A stretch of 58,846 nucleotides of DNA, taken from NCBI GenBank assembly GCA_902768825.1, contig CACXMR010000012.1, positions 1-58,846 on the forward strand, read 5' to 3'. Numbering within the stretch: position 1 is the first letter of the stretch; every line of letters begins with the position of its first letter. Origin of the DNA: an uncultured Ruminococcus sp. (GTDB taxonomy: Bacteria; Bacillota; Clostridia; Oscillospirales; Acutalibacteraceae). The notes beneath the pieces were generated by a model. It was not told the DNA's origin. It saw only the letters and a list, made by a program, of their open reading frames with translations, and did no database searches. A program made the translations under genes and the position numbers. Shown piece by piece: positions 34,835 to 44,303 of the stretch.

Positions 34835-34920
34835 TCCGGCAGGTTTTTTTCGTGAGACTCAGACGCACTTTGTGGGCCTGAGGTTTTGCGAAAAACACCA
34901 AAAGAAATGACAAAAACCTA

Positions 34921-34949
34921 TTGACAAAAGGTTTTCGGATTATTATAAT
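34921..34949 (+). promoter_or_regulatory. Promoter of yceD-rpmF, with inverted repeat over the -35
   Basis: Perfect TTGACA, 17-base spacer, TATAAT. The -35 lies in the loop of an inverted repeat AAAACCT/AGGTTTT (34913-34935), a candidate operator. The leader is about 33 bases. Confidence 0.8.
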
Positions 34950-34988
34950 AGAGTATGGTTTTTTGAAAATGTTCTGCGAGGTGATCTT

Positions 34989-35486
34989 ATGGTTCTTGAT
35001 CTGAAAAGGGTTTTTCTGGTTGAGGATGAAAGGGTCGCTGTCAGCGTTTCGGTCGATATGTCAAAGGCGGAAACAGGCTCTGCTTGCTTTACAGAGCCGG
35101 TGAAAGCTGCCGTGACTGCGGTCAATCATGCCGGTTTTGTAGAATTTACGGCTGATGTGAGCTTTGAGCTGCGTTTTGACTGCGACAGATGCGCTGTCCC
35201 TGTCAGCAGAGCCTTTAACTATAAATTCCGTCATATTCTCGTGACGCAGCTTTCTGATGAGAGCGGCGACGACTATATTGAAGCACCCGACTATAAGCTC
35301 GATACCGACGCTCTGCTCAGAGACGATATTCTATTGGAGCTTCCGTCAAAGCTCCTTTGTAAAGGATCCTGTAAGGGCTTGTGTCCAAAGTGCGGAAAAA
35401 ATCTTAACGAGGGTCCCTGCGGCTGTGTGCTCAGGGAAACCGACCCACGTCTGGCTGCCCTTGTGGGTCTGCTTTCAGACGAGTGA
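34989..35486 (+). CDS. YceD-family (DUF177) protein
   Basis: 165 residues. A CDRC zinc-like motif (about 61-64) and a C-terminal [23 protein letters not shown] cluster fit the DUF177/YceD family, found beside rpmF in most bacteria and linked to 23S rRNA/ribosome assembly. GCGAGGTGAT precedes the ATG. It is co-transcribed with rpmF 34 bases downstream. Confidence 0.88.
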   Translation: MVLDLKRVFLVEDERVAVSVSVDMSKAETGSACFTEPVKAAVTAVNHAGFVEFTADVSFELRFDCDRCAVPVSRAFNYKFRHILVTQLSDESGDDYIEAPDYKLDTDALLRDDILLELPSKLLCKGSCKGLCPKCGKNLNEGPCGCVLRETDPRLAALVGLLSDE

Positions 35487-35520
35487 TTTTTTGTACTTTA
35501 TTTCAAGGAGGTCAATTACA

Positions 35521-35706
35521 ATGGCAGTACCAAAGAGAAAAACATCAAAGGCAAGAAGAGACAAGAGACGTTCGGCAGTATGGAAGCTTCAGGCTCCTGC
35601 TCTTTCAAAGTGCCCTGAGTGCGGTGAGTACAAGCTTGCTCACAGAGCATGCCCCAATTGCGGTATGTATAACGGCAGACAGGTAATCGCTACAACAGAG
35701 GCTTAA
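35521..35706 (+). CDS. rpmF: 50S ribosomal protein L32
   Basis: 61 residues: [18 protein letters not shown] start and a four-Cys zinc site (CPEC, CPNC), as in Zn-binding bL32. The ATG at 35521 has AAGGAGG 9 bases upstream; a longer frame reading from within yceD is a shadow. A terminator follows. Confidence 0.98.
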   Translation: MAVPKRKTSKARRDKRRSAVWKLQAPALSKCPECGEYKLAHRACPNCGMYNGRQVIATTEA

Positions 35707-35737
35707 TGGTCGAATCCAAAGGATCACACACAAACGG

Positions 35738-35766
35738 AGAAGGAGAGATCCTTCTCCTTCTTTTTT
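35738..35766 (+). terminator. Terminator after rpmF
   Basis: Stem AGAAGGAG/CTCCTTCT with a TTTTTT run. Confidence 0.82.
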
Positions 35767-35796
35767 ATACTGCTATGCAAAGGAGGCCGATCAGCC

Positions 35797-37125
35797 ATGA
35801 GACCCGTAATTGCAATAGTGGGTCGCCCGAATGTGGGCAAATCAACACTTTTCAATAAGCTTGTGGGACAGCGTATCGCTATAGTCAACGATACTCCGGG
35901 TGTTACGAGAGACAGGATCTTCGGAGAATGTGAGTGGCGTGGCAGAAAGATCACGCTGGTGGATACAGGCGGTATAGAGCCCTACTCTGACGATATCATT
36001 CTCAAGCAGATGCGCCGTCAGGCACAGCTTGCCATTGAAGCGGCAGATGTGATAGTGCTTGTAACAGATCTTACCTCAGGGGTGGTGGCTACTGACCATG
36101 AGGTGGCTGAGATGCTGCAAAGGAGCAACAGGCCGGTAGTGCTCTGTGTAAACAAGTGTGACAGGGTGGGCGAGCCGGAGCCCGCTTTTTATGAGTTTTA
36201 TAATCTTGGTCTGGGTGACCCGATACAGGTGTCATCTGTCCACGGTCACGGCACAGGAGATCTTCTTGACGCAGTCTTTGAGCAGCTGCCCGAAGGAAGC
36301 GACACGGATGATGAGGACGATACTGTAAGCGTTGCCATTATCGGACGCCCCAATGCAGGAAAGTCCTCCCTTGTCAACAGGCTCACCGGTGAGGAAAGAT
36401 GCATTGTCTCAGACATTGCCGGCACCACAAGGGACAGCATTGATACGGTGATCCAAAACAAGCACGGGCGGTTCCGCCTGACGGATACTGCGGGAATAAG
36501 ACGCAGCAGCCGTATTGAGGATGATATCGAAAAATACAGCATTATCCGTGCCAAGATGGCAATAGAGCGCAGCGATGTGTGCCTTATAATGATAGATGCC
36601 ACGGTAGGCTTTGCCGAGCAGGACTCAAAGATCGCCGGTCTTGCCCATGAATCCGGAAAGGCCTGCATAATCGTTGTCAACAAGTGGGACGCTGTGGAAA
36701 AAAACGACAGGACCATGAATGAGTATCGCAAGAAGCTGGAAAATGATTTTTCGTTTATGTCCTATGCACCCATGATCTTCATTTCCGCAAAGACAGGCCA
36801 GCGTCTTGACAGGCTTTTTGAGCTGATTATGACTGTGGTTAATTCCGCCGCAATGAGGATATCCACAGGAACGCTCAACGACCTGCTCAGCGAGGCTGTT
36901 GCAAGGGTACAGCCTCCCACGGACAAGGGCAGGAGACTCAAGATACTATATATGACCCAGTCTGGGGTCAAGCCGCCTACATTCGTGTGCTTTGTCAATT
37001 CTGCGGAGCTTTTTCACTTCTCCTATCAGAGATATCTCGAAAACCGGATCAGGGATACCTTCGGTATGCAGGGCACTCCCATCCGCTTTGTGATAAGGGA
37101 ACGTGGAGATAAGGATAAACAATGA
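35797..37125 (+). CDS. der: GTPase Der (EngA)
   Basis: 442 residues with two tandem GTPase domains, each with its own P-loop (GRPNVGKS near residue 8 and GRPNAGKS near 184) and DxxG/NKxD motifs, followed by a KH-like domain. Der acts in 50S subunit assembly. AAAGGAGG precedes the ATG. Its end lies 19 bp before plsY, suggesting one unit. Confidence 0.96.
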   Translation: MRPVIAIVGRPNVGKSTLFNKLVGQRIAIVNDTPGVTRDRIFGECEWRGRKITLVDTGGIEPYSDDIILKQMRRQAQLAIEAADVIVLVTDLTSGVVATDHEVAEMLQRSNRPVVLCVNKCDRVGEPEPAFYEFYNLGLGDPIQVSSVHGHGTGDLLDAVFEQLPEGSDTDDEDDTVSVAIIGRPNAGKSSLVNRLTGEERCIVSDIAGTTRDSIDTVIQNKHGRFRLTDTAGIRRSSRIEDDIEKYSIIRAKMAIERSDVCLIMIDATVGFAEQDSKIAGLAHESGKACIIVVNKWDAVEKNDRTMNEYRKKLENDFSFMSYAPMIFISAKTGQRLDRLFELIMTVVNSAAMRISTGTLNDLLSEAVARVQPPTDKGRRLKILYMTQSGVKPPTFVCFVNSAELFHFSYQRYLENRIRDTFGMQGTPIRFVIRERGDKDKQ

Positions 37126-37144
37126 ATCAACAGAGGTGTTTATT

Positions 37145-37864
37145 GTGGAAGAATTAACTGGTTTTTTGTCAGCATACTGGCTGCAGGTGATAATTGCTAT
37201 CCTTGCCTCTTATCTGGTCAGCAGCGTCAATACTTCTATAATCGTGACTAAAATCGTGCTGCGCAAGGATATCAGGACTATGGGCAGCGGCAATGCAGGT
37301 TTTACGAATGTACTGCGCTGTGTGGGCAAGGTGCCTGCCGTTATCACGTTTGTGGGAGATTTCTTCAAGGGTATTATTTCAGTGCTGATAGCTATGCTGC
37401 TGATGATAAATGTCAGCGGCGAGAATGCGGACATCTACAGAGGCTATCTGATGTATCTGGCGGGCCTTTTTGCGGTTGTGGGGCATACCTTCCCGATCTA
37501 TTACAAATTCAAGGGCGGCAAGGGCGTTGTGACTTCCTTTGCAGTCATGCTGATGACCGACTGGAGGACTCTGATCTGCGCATTGGTAATATTTGCGATC
37601 TTTTTCCTTATTGCTCATATCATCTCACTGTGCGCTGTTATCAACTTTTCTCTCTATACCTTCACTGCGTTTCTCTGGAGGTTCCTTGATTACAGAGGCG
37701 TGACATCGGTTACTTCGACATTTCCGTCTCCGACCCTGCCCTTTGTGATATTCTCGGCGGTCATAGCGCTTCTTATCGGAGTGCTGGTTCTTGTGCGGCA
37801 CAAGGACAACATAAAGAGACTGCTTAACGGCACCGAAAAAAGAATCAAGGCAAAAGCAAAATAA
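37145..37864 (+). CDS. plsY: Glycerol-3-phosphate acyltransferase PlsY
   Basis: 239 residues, five to six transmembrane helices. The three family motifs are present: GSGNAGFTN, GDFFKG and GHTFPIYYKFKGGKG. It transfers an acyl phosphate to glycerol-3-phosphate. The GTG at 37145 follows AGAGGTG at 6 bases; a GTG at 37103 inside der would add an unsupported N-terminus. The der-plsY order is common in Firmicutes. Confidence 0.94.
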   Translation: MEELTGFLSAYWLQVIIAILASYLVSSVNTSIIVTKIVLRKDIRTMGSGNAGFTNVLRCVGKVPAVITFVGDFFKGIISVLIAMLLMINVSGENADIYRGYLMYLAGLFAVVGHTFPIYYKFKGGKGVVTSFAVMLMTDWRTLICALVIFAIFFLIAHIISLCAVINFSLYTFTAFLWRFLDYRGVTSVTSTFPSPTLPFVIFSAVIALLIGVLVLVRHKDNIKRLLNGTEKRIKAKAK

Positions 37865-37872
37865 CACTCAAG

Positions 37873-37902
37873 GCTCCTTCTGCGCTTGCAGGGGGAGCTT
37901 TT
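37873..37902 (+). terminator. Terminator after plsY
   Basis: Hairpin with outer stem GCTCC/GGAGC and inner stem CTGC/GCAG, then TTTTTCTTT. Confidence 0.75.
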
Positions 37903-38012
37903 TCTTTGTGCGACAAAGTGAAAAGTGTTACAAAAAGATTTGCAAGTGGGAAGAAAAATGCACCATTGCTCCGAAGGTGGAGCCTCAGGGGAGAGAATTG
38001 TGTAAAATGCAC

Positions 38013-38041
38013 TTGTAGTCAGAAACAAAATGTGCTATAGT
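38013..38041 (+). promoter_or_regulatory. Promoter of the cvpA-like gene
   Basis: TTGTAG, 17-base spacer, TATAGT, about 40 bases upstream of the ATG. I see no gene in 37903-38012. Confidence 0.6.
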
Positions 38042-38080
38042 AGAAGGGAATGAAAATACATTCAGAGAAAAGGTGATACT

Positions 38081-38794
38081 ATGAGTTTTTGGTTGGATTT
38101 CGGCATAGCAGTGCTGATCGGGCTGTTTTGCTTTTCGGGCTTTAAGCGGGGAGCTGTGTATATGGCAATAAATGCCGCCGGAACAGTGGCTGCCGTGGCG
38201 CTTTCTTCTTTCCTTGCTTCTCCGATTGCTTTGCCCGTATATAACTGGATACTGAAGGACAATATAATTAACGGGTTGACTCAGGCAACAAGCAGTATTA
38301 CCGGCAGTGACAGCGTGAAGATGGCAGAGGAGACTATGGCTTCTATGTCCAACTTTACGATAAATGTCTTTCATTCCATGGGCATTGACCAAGAAAAGCT
38401 TGCAGAGAGTCTTGACAAAACCGCTATGGGTATACCCGGTACCATAGAAGAAATGATCAGACCGGCGGCTGTCTTTATGGTCTCCATAGTTCTCAGCTTT
38501 ATTTTCTTCCTGTTATTGATGATAGTGGTGGGCATCATTGCAAAGAAGTTTACCAAGGGTATTGACCGCAGTGTGCTTGCTGTGCCCAACAGGATATTGG
38601 GACTTGCTATAGGACTGGTTGAGGCTGTATTTATTGCAATGCTTATGACCCTGATAGTGTATTTTATCATGATGTTTATTGCCCCTGAGGCTTGCACATC
38701 CCTGAAGGATGCCATAGACAATACGATATTCTTTAAATTTATCAGAAAGATAAGTCTGCCGCAGCTTATTATGAGCTGGCTTGCTGCGGTCTGA
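38081..38794 (+). CDS. CvpA-family membrane protein
   Basis: 237 residues with four main hydrophobic helices and the CvpA-like start (FWLDFGIAVLIGLFCFSGFKRGAVYMAI). In E. coli CvpA is needed for colicin V export; in Firmicutes its role is unclear. GAAAAGGTGATACT precedes the ATG. pgsA follows after 42 bp. Confidence 0.8.
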   Translation: MSFWLDFGIAVLIGLFCFSGFKRGAVYMAINAAGTVAAVALSSFLASPIALPVYNWILKDNIINGLTQATSSITGSDSVKMAEETMASMSNFTINVFHSMGIDQEKLAESLDKTAMGIPGTIEEMIRPAAVFMVSIVLSFIFFLLLMIVVGIIAKKFTKGIDRSVLAVPNRILGLAIGLVEAVFIAMLMTLIVYFIMMFIAPEACTSLKDAIDNTIFFKFIRKISLPQLIMSWLAAV

Positions 38795-38836
38795 CGCATA
38801 CAGGAGTATTCTGCGGAAAGGAGAGTTAAGATCTTA

Positions 38837-39445
38837 ATGAAGCTTTCCATAAAAAAGAATATTAACGTCCCTAATACCCTGACTGTTATCCGCTTTATTG
38901 TGATTGTGCCGATGGTGCAGTTCCTGCTGAAGGAGGAGTATATACAGGCGGGCATTATGATACTTATTTCTGCCCTGAGCGATATGATGGACGGCTTTCT
39001 GGCAAGAAGGCTCAATCAGGTTACCGATCTGGGAAAGATACTTGATCCCATAGCCGACAAGCTCACCCTCATAGCAGTGGTGATCTGTGTGAATGTGATA
39101 TATCCTGAGGTGATGCCCTTTGTGCTTGTGCTGTTTGCAAAGGAGCTCCTGATGCTTGCAGGCGGTGCGTTTCTTCTGAAATTCAGGATCAGGCCCCCTG
39201 CCGCAAAATGGTTTGGCAAGCTGTCCACTGTCCTGTTTTATTCATCTATCACTACGCTGATAATGCTGAAGGCAATATGGGGCTATAATAACGATATTCT
39301 CACTCTGACCCTGCTGTCAGTGACTACAGTGTCGATGCTGTTTTCACTTGTAATGTATTTTATACTGTTTGTAGGGTTGGTCAGGGAAAAGAACAAGGCG
39401 GACATGGAGCTGCAGGAATGTCAGGCTGAGGAAGGAACAGACTGA
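38837..39445 (+). CDS. pgsA: CDP-diacylglycerol-glycerol-3-phosphate 3-phosphatidyltransferase
   Basis: 202 residues. The CDP-alcohol phosphotransferase signature (DGFLARRLNQVTD...GKILDPIADK) is present with family spacing, together with about five transmembrane helices. It commits lipid synthesis to phosphatidylglycerol. The start codon is about 15 bases after AAAGGAGAG. It precedes the clpE-like gene by 38 bp. Confidence 0.93.
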   Translation: MKLSIKKNINVPNTLTVIRFIVIVPMVQFLLKEEYIQAGIMILISALSDMMDGFLARRLNQVTDLGKILDPIADKLTLIAVVICVNVIYPEVMPFVLVLFAKELLMLAGGAFLLKFRIRPPAAKWFGKLSTVLFYSSITTLIMLKAIWGYNNDILTLTLLSVTTVSMLFSLVMYFILFVGLVREKNKADMELQECQAEEGTD

Positions 39446-39483
39446 TCCTGCGATGTTTTGGAAAAAAGGAAGGAGAGAGCAGT

Positions 39484-41805
39484 ATGCAGCTTTGCAGCAA
39501 ATGTAATAAAAGACCCGCTGTTGTCTTTGTAAGCTCAACAGCAGATCCGTCACAGACTGTAGGCTATTGCCTGAGCTGTGCAAAGGAGGCAGGCATAAAG
39601 CCTGTTACAGACCTTATTGATAAGATGGGCATTTCCGATGAGGATATCGAGATGGTCCAGAACCAGATGGGTGAGCTTATGGATTCGGGGATGATACCTG
39701 CCCCGGAGGAAATGGATCAGATGCTGGATTATTCCCCTGAGGAAGGCGAGGACGATAATGATGGGGATTTCAGCAGGGGAGGTGCTCCTGCATTCCCGTC
39801 GATCTTTAAGAATCTCTTTAGCTCCGACAAGAAAAAAAGCGCTGAAGGAGAAGAACAAGGTTCCAAAGATAACTCAAAGGCTCCCAAAAAGCGCAAGAGA
39901 AAGCATCTCGATACCTACTGCACCGACCTTACCAAAAAGGCAAGGGAGGGCAAGCTGGACAGGATCATCGGCAGAGAAAAGGAGCTTGACCGTGTTATCC
40001 AGATACTCAGCCGCAGGACAAAGAATAATCCCTGCCTTATCGGTGAGCCCGGTGTCGGCAAAACAGCCATTGCAGAGGGTCTTGCCCTGCGCATAGCTGC
40101 AGGCAATGTTCCCCTCAGGCTCCAGAAAAAGGAGATACATCTGCTGGATATGACCGCTCTTGTGGCTGGCACTCAGTTCAGGGGTCAGTTTGAGAGCAGG
40201 ATAAAGGGACTCATTGACGAGGTAAAGGCCGACGGCAATATCATACTCTTCATCGACGAGGTGCACAGCCTTGTGGGTACGGGAGATTCAGAGGGCGCCA
40301 TGAACGCCGCAAACATAATGAAGCCCGCACTCTCCAGGGGAGAGATTCAGGTTATCGGCGCCACCACCTTCAACGAGTATAGAAAGTACATCGAAAAGGA
40401 TGCCGCACTTGAAAGACGTTTCCAGCCTGTTACCGTAGCTGAGCCGTCCATAGCCGAGACTATCGAGGTCATCAGCGGCATCAAGACATACTATGAGGAT
40501 TACCACAGAGTAAGGATGTCTGAGGACATCGTGAGGAAGACCGTGGTTCTCTCCGAGAGATACATTACCGACAGGTTCCTGCCCGACAAGGCAATCGACC
40601 TTCTGGATGAGTCCTGCACCCATGCGGCCCTCAGAAACAAGGAGCTGGAGGAATACGACAGGAGCAACGCTCGTCTTGCAGAGCTCAAGACCCGTGAAGA
40701 GGAGCTTGCCTCAGAGACGGATATCGACTATGAAAAACTTGCTACTGTCAGATATGATATAGCAAGGCTTGAAAAGGAGCTTGACGAGAAGAAGGACGTT
40801 CTGAAGGGGGCAGAGGTCACTGAAGAGGACATCGCCCATGTTATCGAGCTCTGGACTGGTATTCCTGCCTCAAAGGTGCAGGAAAACGAGCTTAACAAGC
40901 TTGCCGACCTGGAGGAGAAGCTGAAGAGCAAGGTCATCGGCCAGGACGAGGCTGTAAAAGCCCTTGCAAGTGCGGTCAAGCGCAGCAGGGTGCAGATCAG
41001 CCCCAGGCGCAGACCGGCATCCTTCATATTTGTCGGCCCTACAGGAGTAGGAAAGACAGAGCTTGTAAAGGTGCTTTCAACTGAGCTGTTCAACACTCCT
41101 GAGACCCTCATAAGGCTTGATATGAGCGAATACATGGAGAAGCATTCCGTGTCAAAGATCATCGGCTCACCTCCGGGCTATGTAGGCTATGAGGAGGCCG
41201 GTCAGGTTACCGAGAAGGTAAGGCGCAGACCATATTCAGTGCTGCTCTTTGACGAGATAGAAAAGGCTCATCCTGATGTACTTAACATTCTGCTTCAGAT
41301 ACTTGACGAGGGCGTGCTCACTGACGCCCAGGGCAGGAAGGTCAATTTCAGCAACACTGTCATTGTCATGACTTCAAACGCAGGCAGCGAGAGGAAGGAA
41401 AATGCTCTCGGTTTTGCAAAGACAGAGGCCGAGGCCACAGCAGACAAGGTAAGGACAGCTCTGGGCGAGTTCCTGCGGCCGGAATTCCTCAGCAGGCTTG
41501 ACGAGATCATCATTTTCAGGCACCTTACCGAGGAGGATTTCGTTGCCATATCTGCGCTCATGCTTGACGAATATGTGGATACTCTCAAGGAAAAGGGCAT
41601 AGCCTTCAAATATGACAGCAAGGCTCAGGAGTATCTCGCAAAGAAGGCTCACGGCGGCAAGAGTGGTGCGAGGGATCTTCGCAACCTCATCCGCAAGGAG
41701 GTCGAGGACAAGATCGCAGAGGCGATTGTCGAGAGCCGCACCGGAACCATTGCCGGCATCACTATTAGTGCCGATGATGATAAGATAATCATGGATGTGC
41801 TCTGA
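39484..41805 (+). CDS. ClpE-like AAA+ unfoldase with N-terminal zinc domain
   Basis: 773 residues. N-terminal Cys motifs CSKC and CLSC (residues 4-33) form a ClpE-type zinc finger instead of the ClpC N-repeat. Two AAA modules follow, Walker A GEPGVGKTA and GPTGVGKTE, with Walker B LFIDEVH and LLFDEIEKAHPDV, separated by a UVR/M-domain-like coiled coil at about 390-460. It unfolds clients for ClpP or acts alone. The C-terminal region is complete. It appears co-transcribed with pgsA; I saw no CtsR site. Confidence 0.9.
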   Translation: MQLCSKCNKRPAVVFVSSTADPSQTVGYCLSCAKEAGIKPVTDLIDKMGISDEDIEMVQNQMGELMDSGMIPAPEEMDQMLDYSPEEGEDDNDGDFSRGGAPAFPSIFKNLFSSDKKKSAEGEEQGSKDNSKAPKKRKRKHLDTYCTDLTKKAREGKLDRIIGREKELDRVIQILSRRTKNNPCLIGEPGVGKTAIAEGLALRIAAGNVPLRLQKKEIHLLDMTALVAGTQFRGQFESRIKGLIDEVKADGNIILFIDEVHSLVGTGDSEGAMNAANIMKPALSRGEIQVIGATTFNEYRKYIEKDAALERRFQPVTVAEPSIAETIEVISGIKTYYEDYHRVRMSEDIVRKTVVLSERYITDRFLPDKAIDLLDESCTHAALRNKELEEYDRSNARLAELKTREEELASETDIDYEKLATVRYDIARLEKELDEKKDVLKGAEVTEEDIAHVIELWTGIPASKVQENELNKLADLEEKLKSKVIGQDEAVKALASAVKRSRVQISPRRRPASFIFVGPTGVGKTELVKVLSTELFNTPETLIRLDMSEYMEKHSVSKIIGSPPGYVGYEEAGQVTEKVRRRPYSVLLFDEIEKAHPDVLNILLQILDEGVLTDAQGRKVNFSNTVIVMTSNAGSERKENALGFAKTEAEATADKVRTALGEFLRPEFLSRLDEIIIFRHLTEEDFVAISALMLDEYVDTLKEKGIAFKYDSKAQEYLAKKAHGGKSGARDLRNLIRKEVEDKIAEAIVESRTGTIAGITISADDDKIIMDVL

Positions 41806-41834
41806 TATACAGTCTTTCACGGCGCAGAGCTGAC

Positions 41835-42119
41835 AACCCCGAAAACGCTGTTCGCAAGGGCAGACTATCAGTTATCTTAGTTGGCTGCTCGTGCTTCTTA
41901 CTTACTTCCATTCTACGGACACAAAAGCATATTTCCCGAGTAACATTCAATGCGAAGTCGGGAACGGCAGCTTGCCGCCAAGAAAATTGCCTGATTCCAG
42001 CTGGAATCAGGCTTTTATCTTATATATTGGTGAGTTGTCGTCTTTCGGAACAACTATCAGCCGCGAGCGGTTAAGTTGGAAATCAGACACTCTGCCAACG
42101 CAAACAGCGTTTTCGGGGG
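41835..42119. mobile_element. ~285-bp intergenic element bounded by ~20-bp terminal inverted repeats
   Basis: The ends AACCCCGAAAACGCTGTTCGC (41835-41855, shown in part) and GCAAACAGCGTTTTCGGGGG (42100-42119) are inverted with about 18 of 20 matches. No transposase lies inside. Inside are a family-A module (GGCTGCTCG, GCGAAGTCGGGAACGGCAGCTTGCCG), a perfect 24-bp palindrome (41989-42012), and the motif ACTATCAG twice. This resembles a MITE-like or composite repeat. I see no gene; small ORFs are incidental. Confidence 0.55.
41989..42016 (+). terminator. Perfect palindrome hairpin, probable clpE terminator
   Basis: GCCTGATTCCAG/CTGGAATCAGGC, 12-bp arms with no loop, followed by TTTTATCTTA. It lies inside the intergenic element. 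Confidence 0.6.
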
Positions 42120-42161
42120 GCGCAGGCAGAAGCACCGACCGAAACGACAGGCGAGACATTG

Positions 42162-42187
42162 GGGGGACTTTTTCGTAAAAGTCCCCC
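42162..42187. repeat. Family C hairpin
   Basis: GGGGGACTTTT/AAAAGTCCCCC with a 4-base loop; a related hairpin follows truA at 33522. It lies just downstream of the YolD-like gene on the minus strand and may terminate it. No T-run follows. Confidence 0.6.
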
Positions 42188-42200
42188 TGACTGTCGACGG

Positions 42201-42656
42201 TCAGAGGTCTTCTATGGCAAGAAGATCGTAAAATTCCAGCTCTATGGGCGGCACTCTCCTGTTTTCGGTGTTTTCAGAGCCGTAGAGAAGCAGGCGGCCG
42301 AGGGGGGCATTGACCTCTTTTACGGCGGCTCTTATGCTTTCATAGCTCCCGCCCGCCTTCCTGCCGTCCTCACGAAAATATGTCACTGTCACCGTGGGCG
42401 TAATGCCGTGTGAGACAGCATCCGCAAGTCTGTATAACTGTTGGTTCAGCAGCTCCAGCTCAAACTCCGACAGATCGTGCCGGCTGTCTGTCAGCCTTGC
42501 CTCCTCACGCACCATGTCGTCATAGCCTCTGAGGGACGCATAGGGTGCGAACTGTGCCGCCCTGTTTATAAGAGACATCCTCTTTCTGAGGGTTTCTCCA
42601 TGATAGGTCTTGTCGATGATGTCCATATATATGCGTCTGCTTTCCTCGGTGTCCAT
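42201..42656 (-). CDS. YolD-like protein
   Basis: 151 residues. It has the YolD-family features: an RAAQFAPYASLRGYDDMVREEARLT block and a C-terminal YFREDGRKAGG... strand region. YolD-like genes accompany UvrX/YqjW-type Y-family polymerases in Firmicutes chromosomes and phages. The ATG is preceded by GGAGGTGATACT. It begins 21 bases after the polymerase gene stop, so both are co-transcribed and probably SOS-regulated. Confidence 0.85.
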   Translation of the reverse strand: MDTEESRRIYMDIIDKTYHGETLRKRMSLINRAAQFAPYASLRGYDDMVREEARLTDSRHDLSEFELELLNQQLYRLADAVSHGITPTVTVTYFREDGRKAGGSYESIRAAVKEVNAPLGRLLLYGSENTENRRVPPIELEFYDLLAIEDL

Positions 42657-42677
42657 AGTATCACCTCCGCATGAGTC

Positions 42678-44258
42678 CTAAGCTCTGTGACCGCCGATCT
42701 GTCCGTTTCGCTCAATGGTGGTGCCGCCTTTGATAAAGTTCATGCCCCGGAGCACGATGTTCCTGCCGAACCTGTTTTGCAGACCGATGATCGCTCTCAG
42801 CACGTTTCGTTCCTTTTCGTCCCGCCGTCTTTCCTGCCGGATCAGGTTGTCACGGGAATACATATCCTCAAAAAAACAGAGCTGGCGGGGTGCCTCTGGG
42901 GGAATATCGTTTTCGTTTATAAGTCCGCAGGCGGAGATGTTTATCCTTCGCACCAGCAGGTCAGGGTCGATGATCCGGACAAAAAGCTCCATGACCGCCC
43001 GGACTATTCTCCTGGGCGAGCTGGTGTAAAGCTCAAGGTCTGCAGTGCCGTGGGCATGGGAGGGGTGAGGTCTGCCGTACATATCCGGAGCGACCTTGCC
43101 CTTGTATATTTTCCCTGTGGAGGCCACTGTATAAATACCGTCGCTCATTTTTTTTCCGGGAATAATGAGCTTTATGCTCTCTCTGTCATAACTGACGTTC
43201 AATACAAGCTGCTTTGTCACGAGATGCTTCCTTACAAGCTCCTGCACCATAAGCTCTGTCATTTCACGCACTACCAGAGCGGCCTTTTCATAGACATAAG
43301 GCTCCTTGAGCACCTGTCCCGATGAAATGGAATTGCTTGACGGCCGATAGGCTCTTATGAGTTCGATAGTAACAGGCTCCACGCCCCATGCGTGATCGAT
43401 CAGAAGCTCGGCGTTTACCCCGAAGGTCTTGTAGAGGAGCGCTTTTTTTTGAGGAAGCAGTGAGGCTCTTGCGATATCTCCCATAGTAAACAGTCCCATA
43501 GCCTCAAGCTTTCCGGCATAGCCACGGCCCACCCGCCAGAAGTCCGTAAGAGGTCTGTGCCGCCATAGCTGTTCACGATAGCTGTGCTCGTTAAGTTCAG
43601 CAATCCTCACACCGTTTTCGTCAGCGGGAAGGTGCTTTGCCACGATGTCCATTGAGACCTTGGCAAGGTAGAGGTTAGACCCTATGCCCGCTGTGGCGGT
43701 TATGCCTGTTTCTCTGAGCACCTCCTTTATCATAGTCATGGCAAGCTCCCTTGGGCTCATCTTGTAGGTTTCCAGATATCTTGTCACGTCCATGAATACC
43801 TCGTCTATGGAGTAAACGTGGATATCCTCAGGAGAAATATATCTCAGATAGATGGAATATATCCATGTGCTGTACTTCTCATAAAGCCTCATCCTCGGTT
43901 GAGCCGTTATGAAGGAGAGGGAGAGCGCCTTGTTCCGACTCAGCTCACCCGCATCATAGGATGAGCCTGAAAATTCAAAGCTTCCGTCATGGCTTTTGGC
44001 TAAGACCGAGGCTTCTGACGCCTGCCTCAGCCTCAGACGGTTTATTTCATCCACCTTCTGTCTGACCTCAAAGAGTCTTGGCCTTCCTGGTATGCCATAA
44101 GCCTTCAGAGAGGGCGAGACTGCAAGGCATATCGTCTTGTCTGTTCTTGTGGGGTCTGCAACTACAAGATTTACGCCCAGAGGGTCAAGGCCTCTCTCGA
44201 CGCACTCCACACTTGCGTAGAAGCTTTTCAGATCTATTGCTACATATGAACGCTCCAT
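42678..44258 (-). CDS. Y-family DNA polymerase (UvrX/YqjW-like)
   Basis: 526 residues. Palm motifs with catalytic acidic residues: VAIDLKSFYASVECVERG near residue 7 and VYSIDEVFMDV near 150. Thumb helix-hairpin and little-finger regions follow, together with a ~100-residue C-terminal tail typical of the UvrX/ImuB-like group. Such enzymes copy damaged DNA with low fidelity. AGGAGGTGAG precedes the ATG. A LexA-type box lies just upstream. Confidence 0.9.
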   Translation of the reverse strand: MERSYVAIDLKSFYASVECVERGLDPLGVNLVVADPTRTDKTICLAVSPSLKAYGIPGRPRLFEVRQKVDEINRLRLRQASEASVLAKSHDGSFEFSGSSYDAGELSRNKALSLSFITAQPRMRLYEKYSTWIYSIYLRYISPEDIHVYSIDEVFMDVTRYLETYKMSPRELAMTMIKEVLRETGITATAGIGSNLYLAKVSMDIVAKHLPADENGVRIAELNEHSYREQLWRHRPLTDFWRVGRGYAGKLEAMGLFTMGDIARASLLPQKKALLYKTFGVNAELLIDHAWGVEPVTIELIRAYRPSSNSISSGQVLKEPYVYEKAALVVREMTELMVQELVRKHLVTKQLVLNVSYDRESIKLIIPGKKMSDGIYTVASTGKIYKGKVAPDMYGRPHPSHAHGTADLELYTSSPRRIVRAVMELFVRIIDPDLLVRRINISACGLINENDIPPEAPRQLCFFEDMYSRDNLIRQERRRDEKERNVLRAIIGLQNRFGRNIVLRGMNFIKGGTTIERNGQIGGHRA

Positions 44259-44281
44259 GTGCTCACCTCCTGATATTAAAT

Positions 44282-44295
44282 CGAATATTTGTTCG
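44282..44295 (-). promoter_or_regulatory. LexA/DinR-type SOS box
   Basis: Minus strand CGAACAAATATTCG, one mismatch from CGAACNNNNGTTCG. It lies 24-37 bases upstream of the polymerase ATG and about 8-22 bases downstream of the -10, well placed to block transcription. Confidence 0.7.
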
Positions 44296-44303
44296 TTTTA
44301 TTT

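Noticed and set aside
39446-39483. CtsR operator before the clpE-like gene
   Set aside because: The 38-base gap to pgsA contains no heptad direct repeat.
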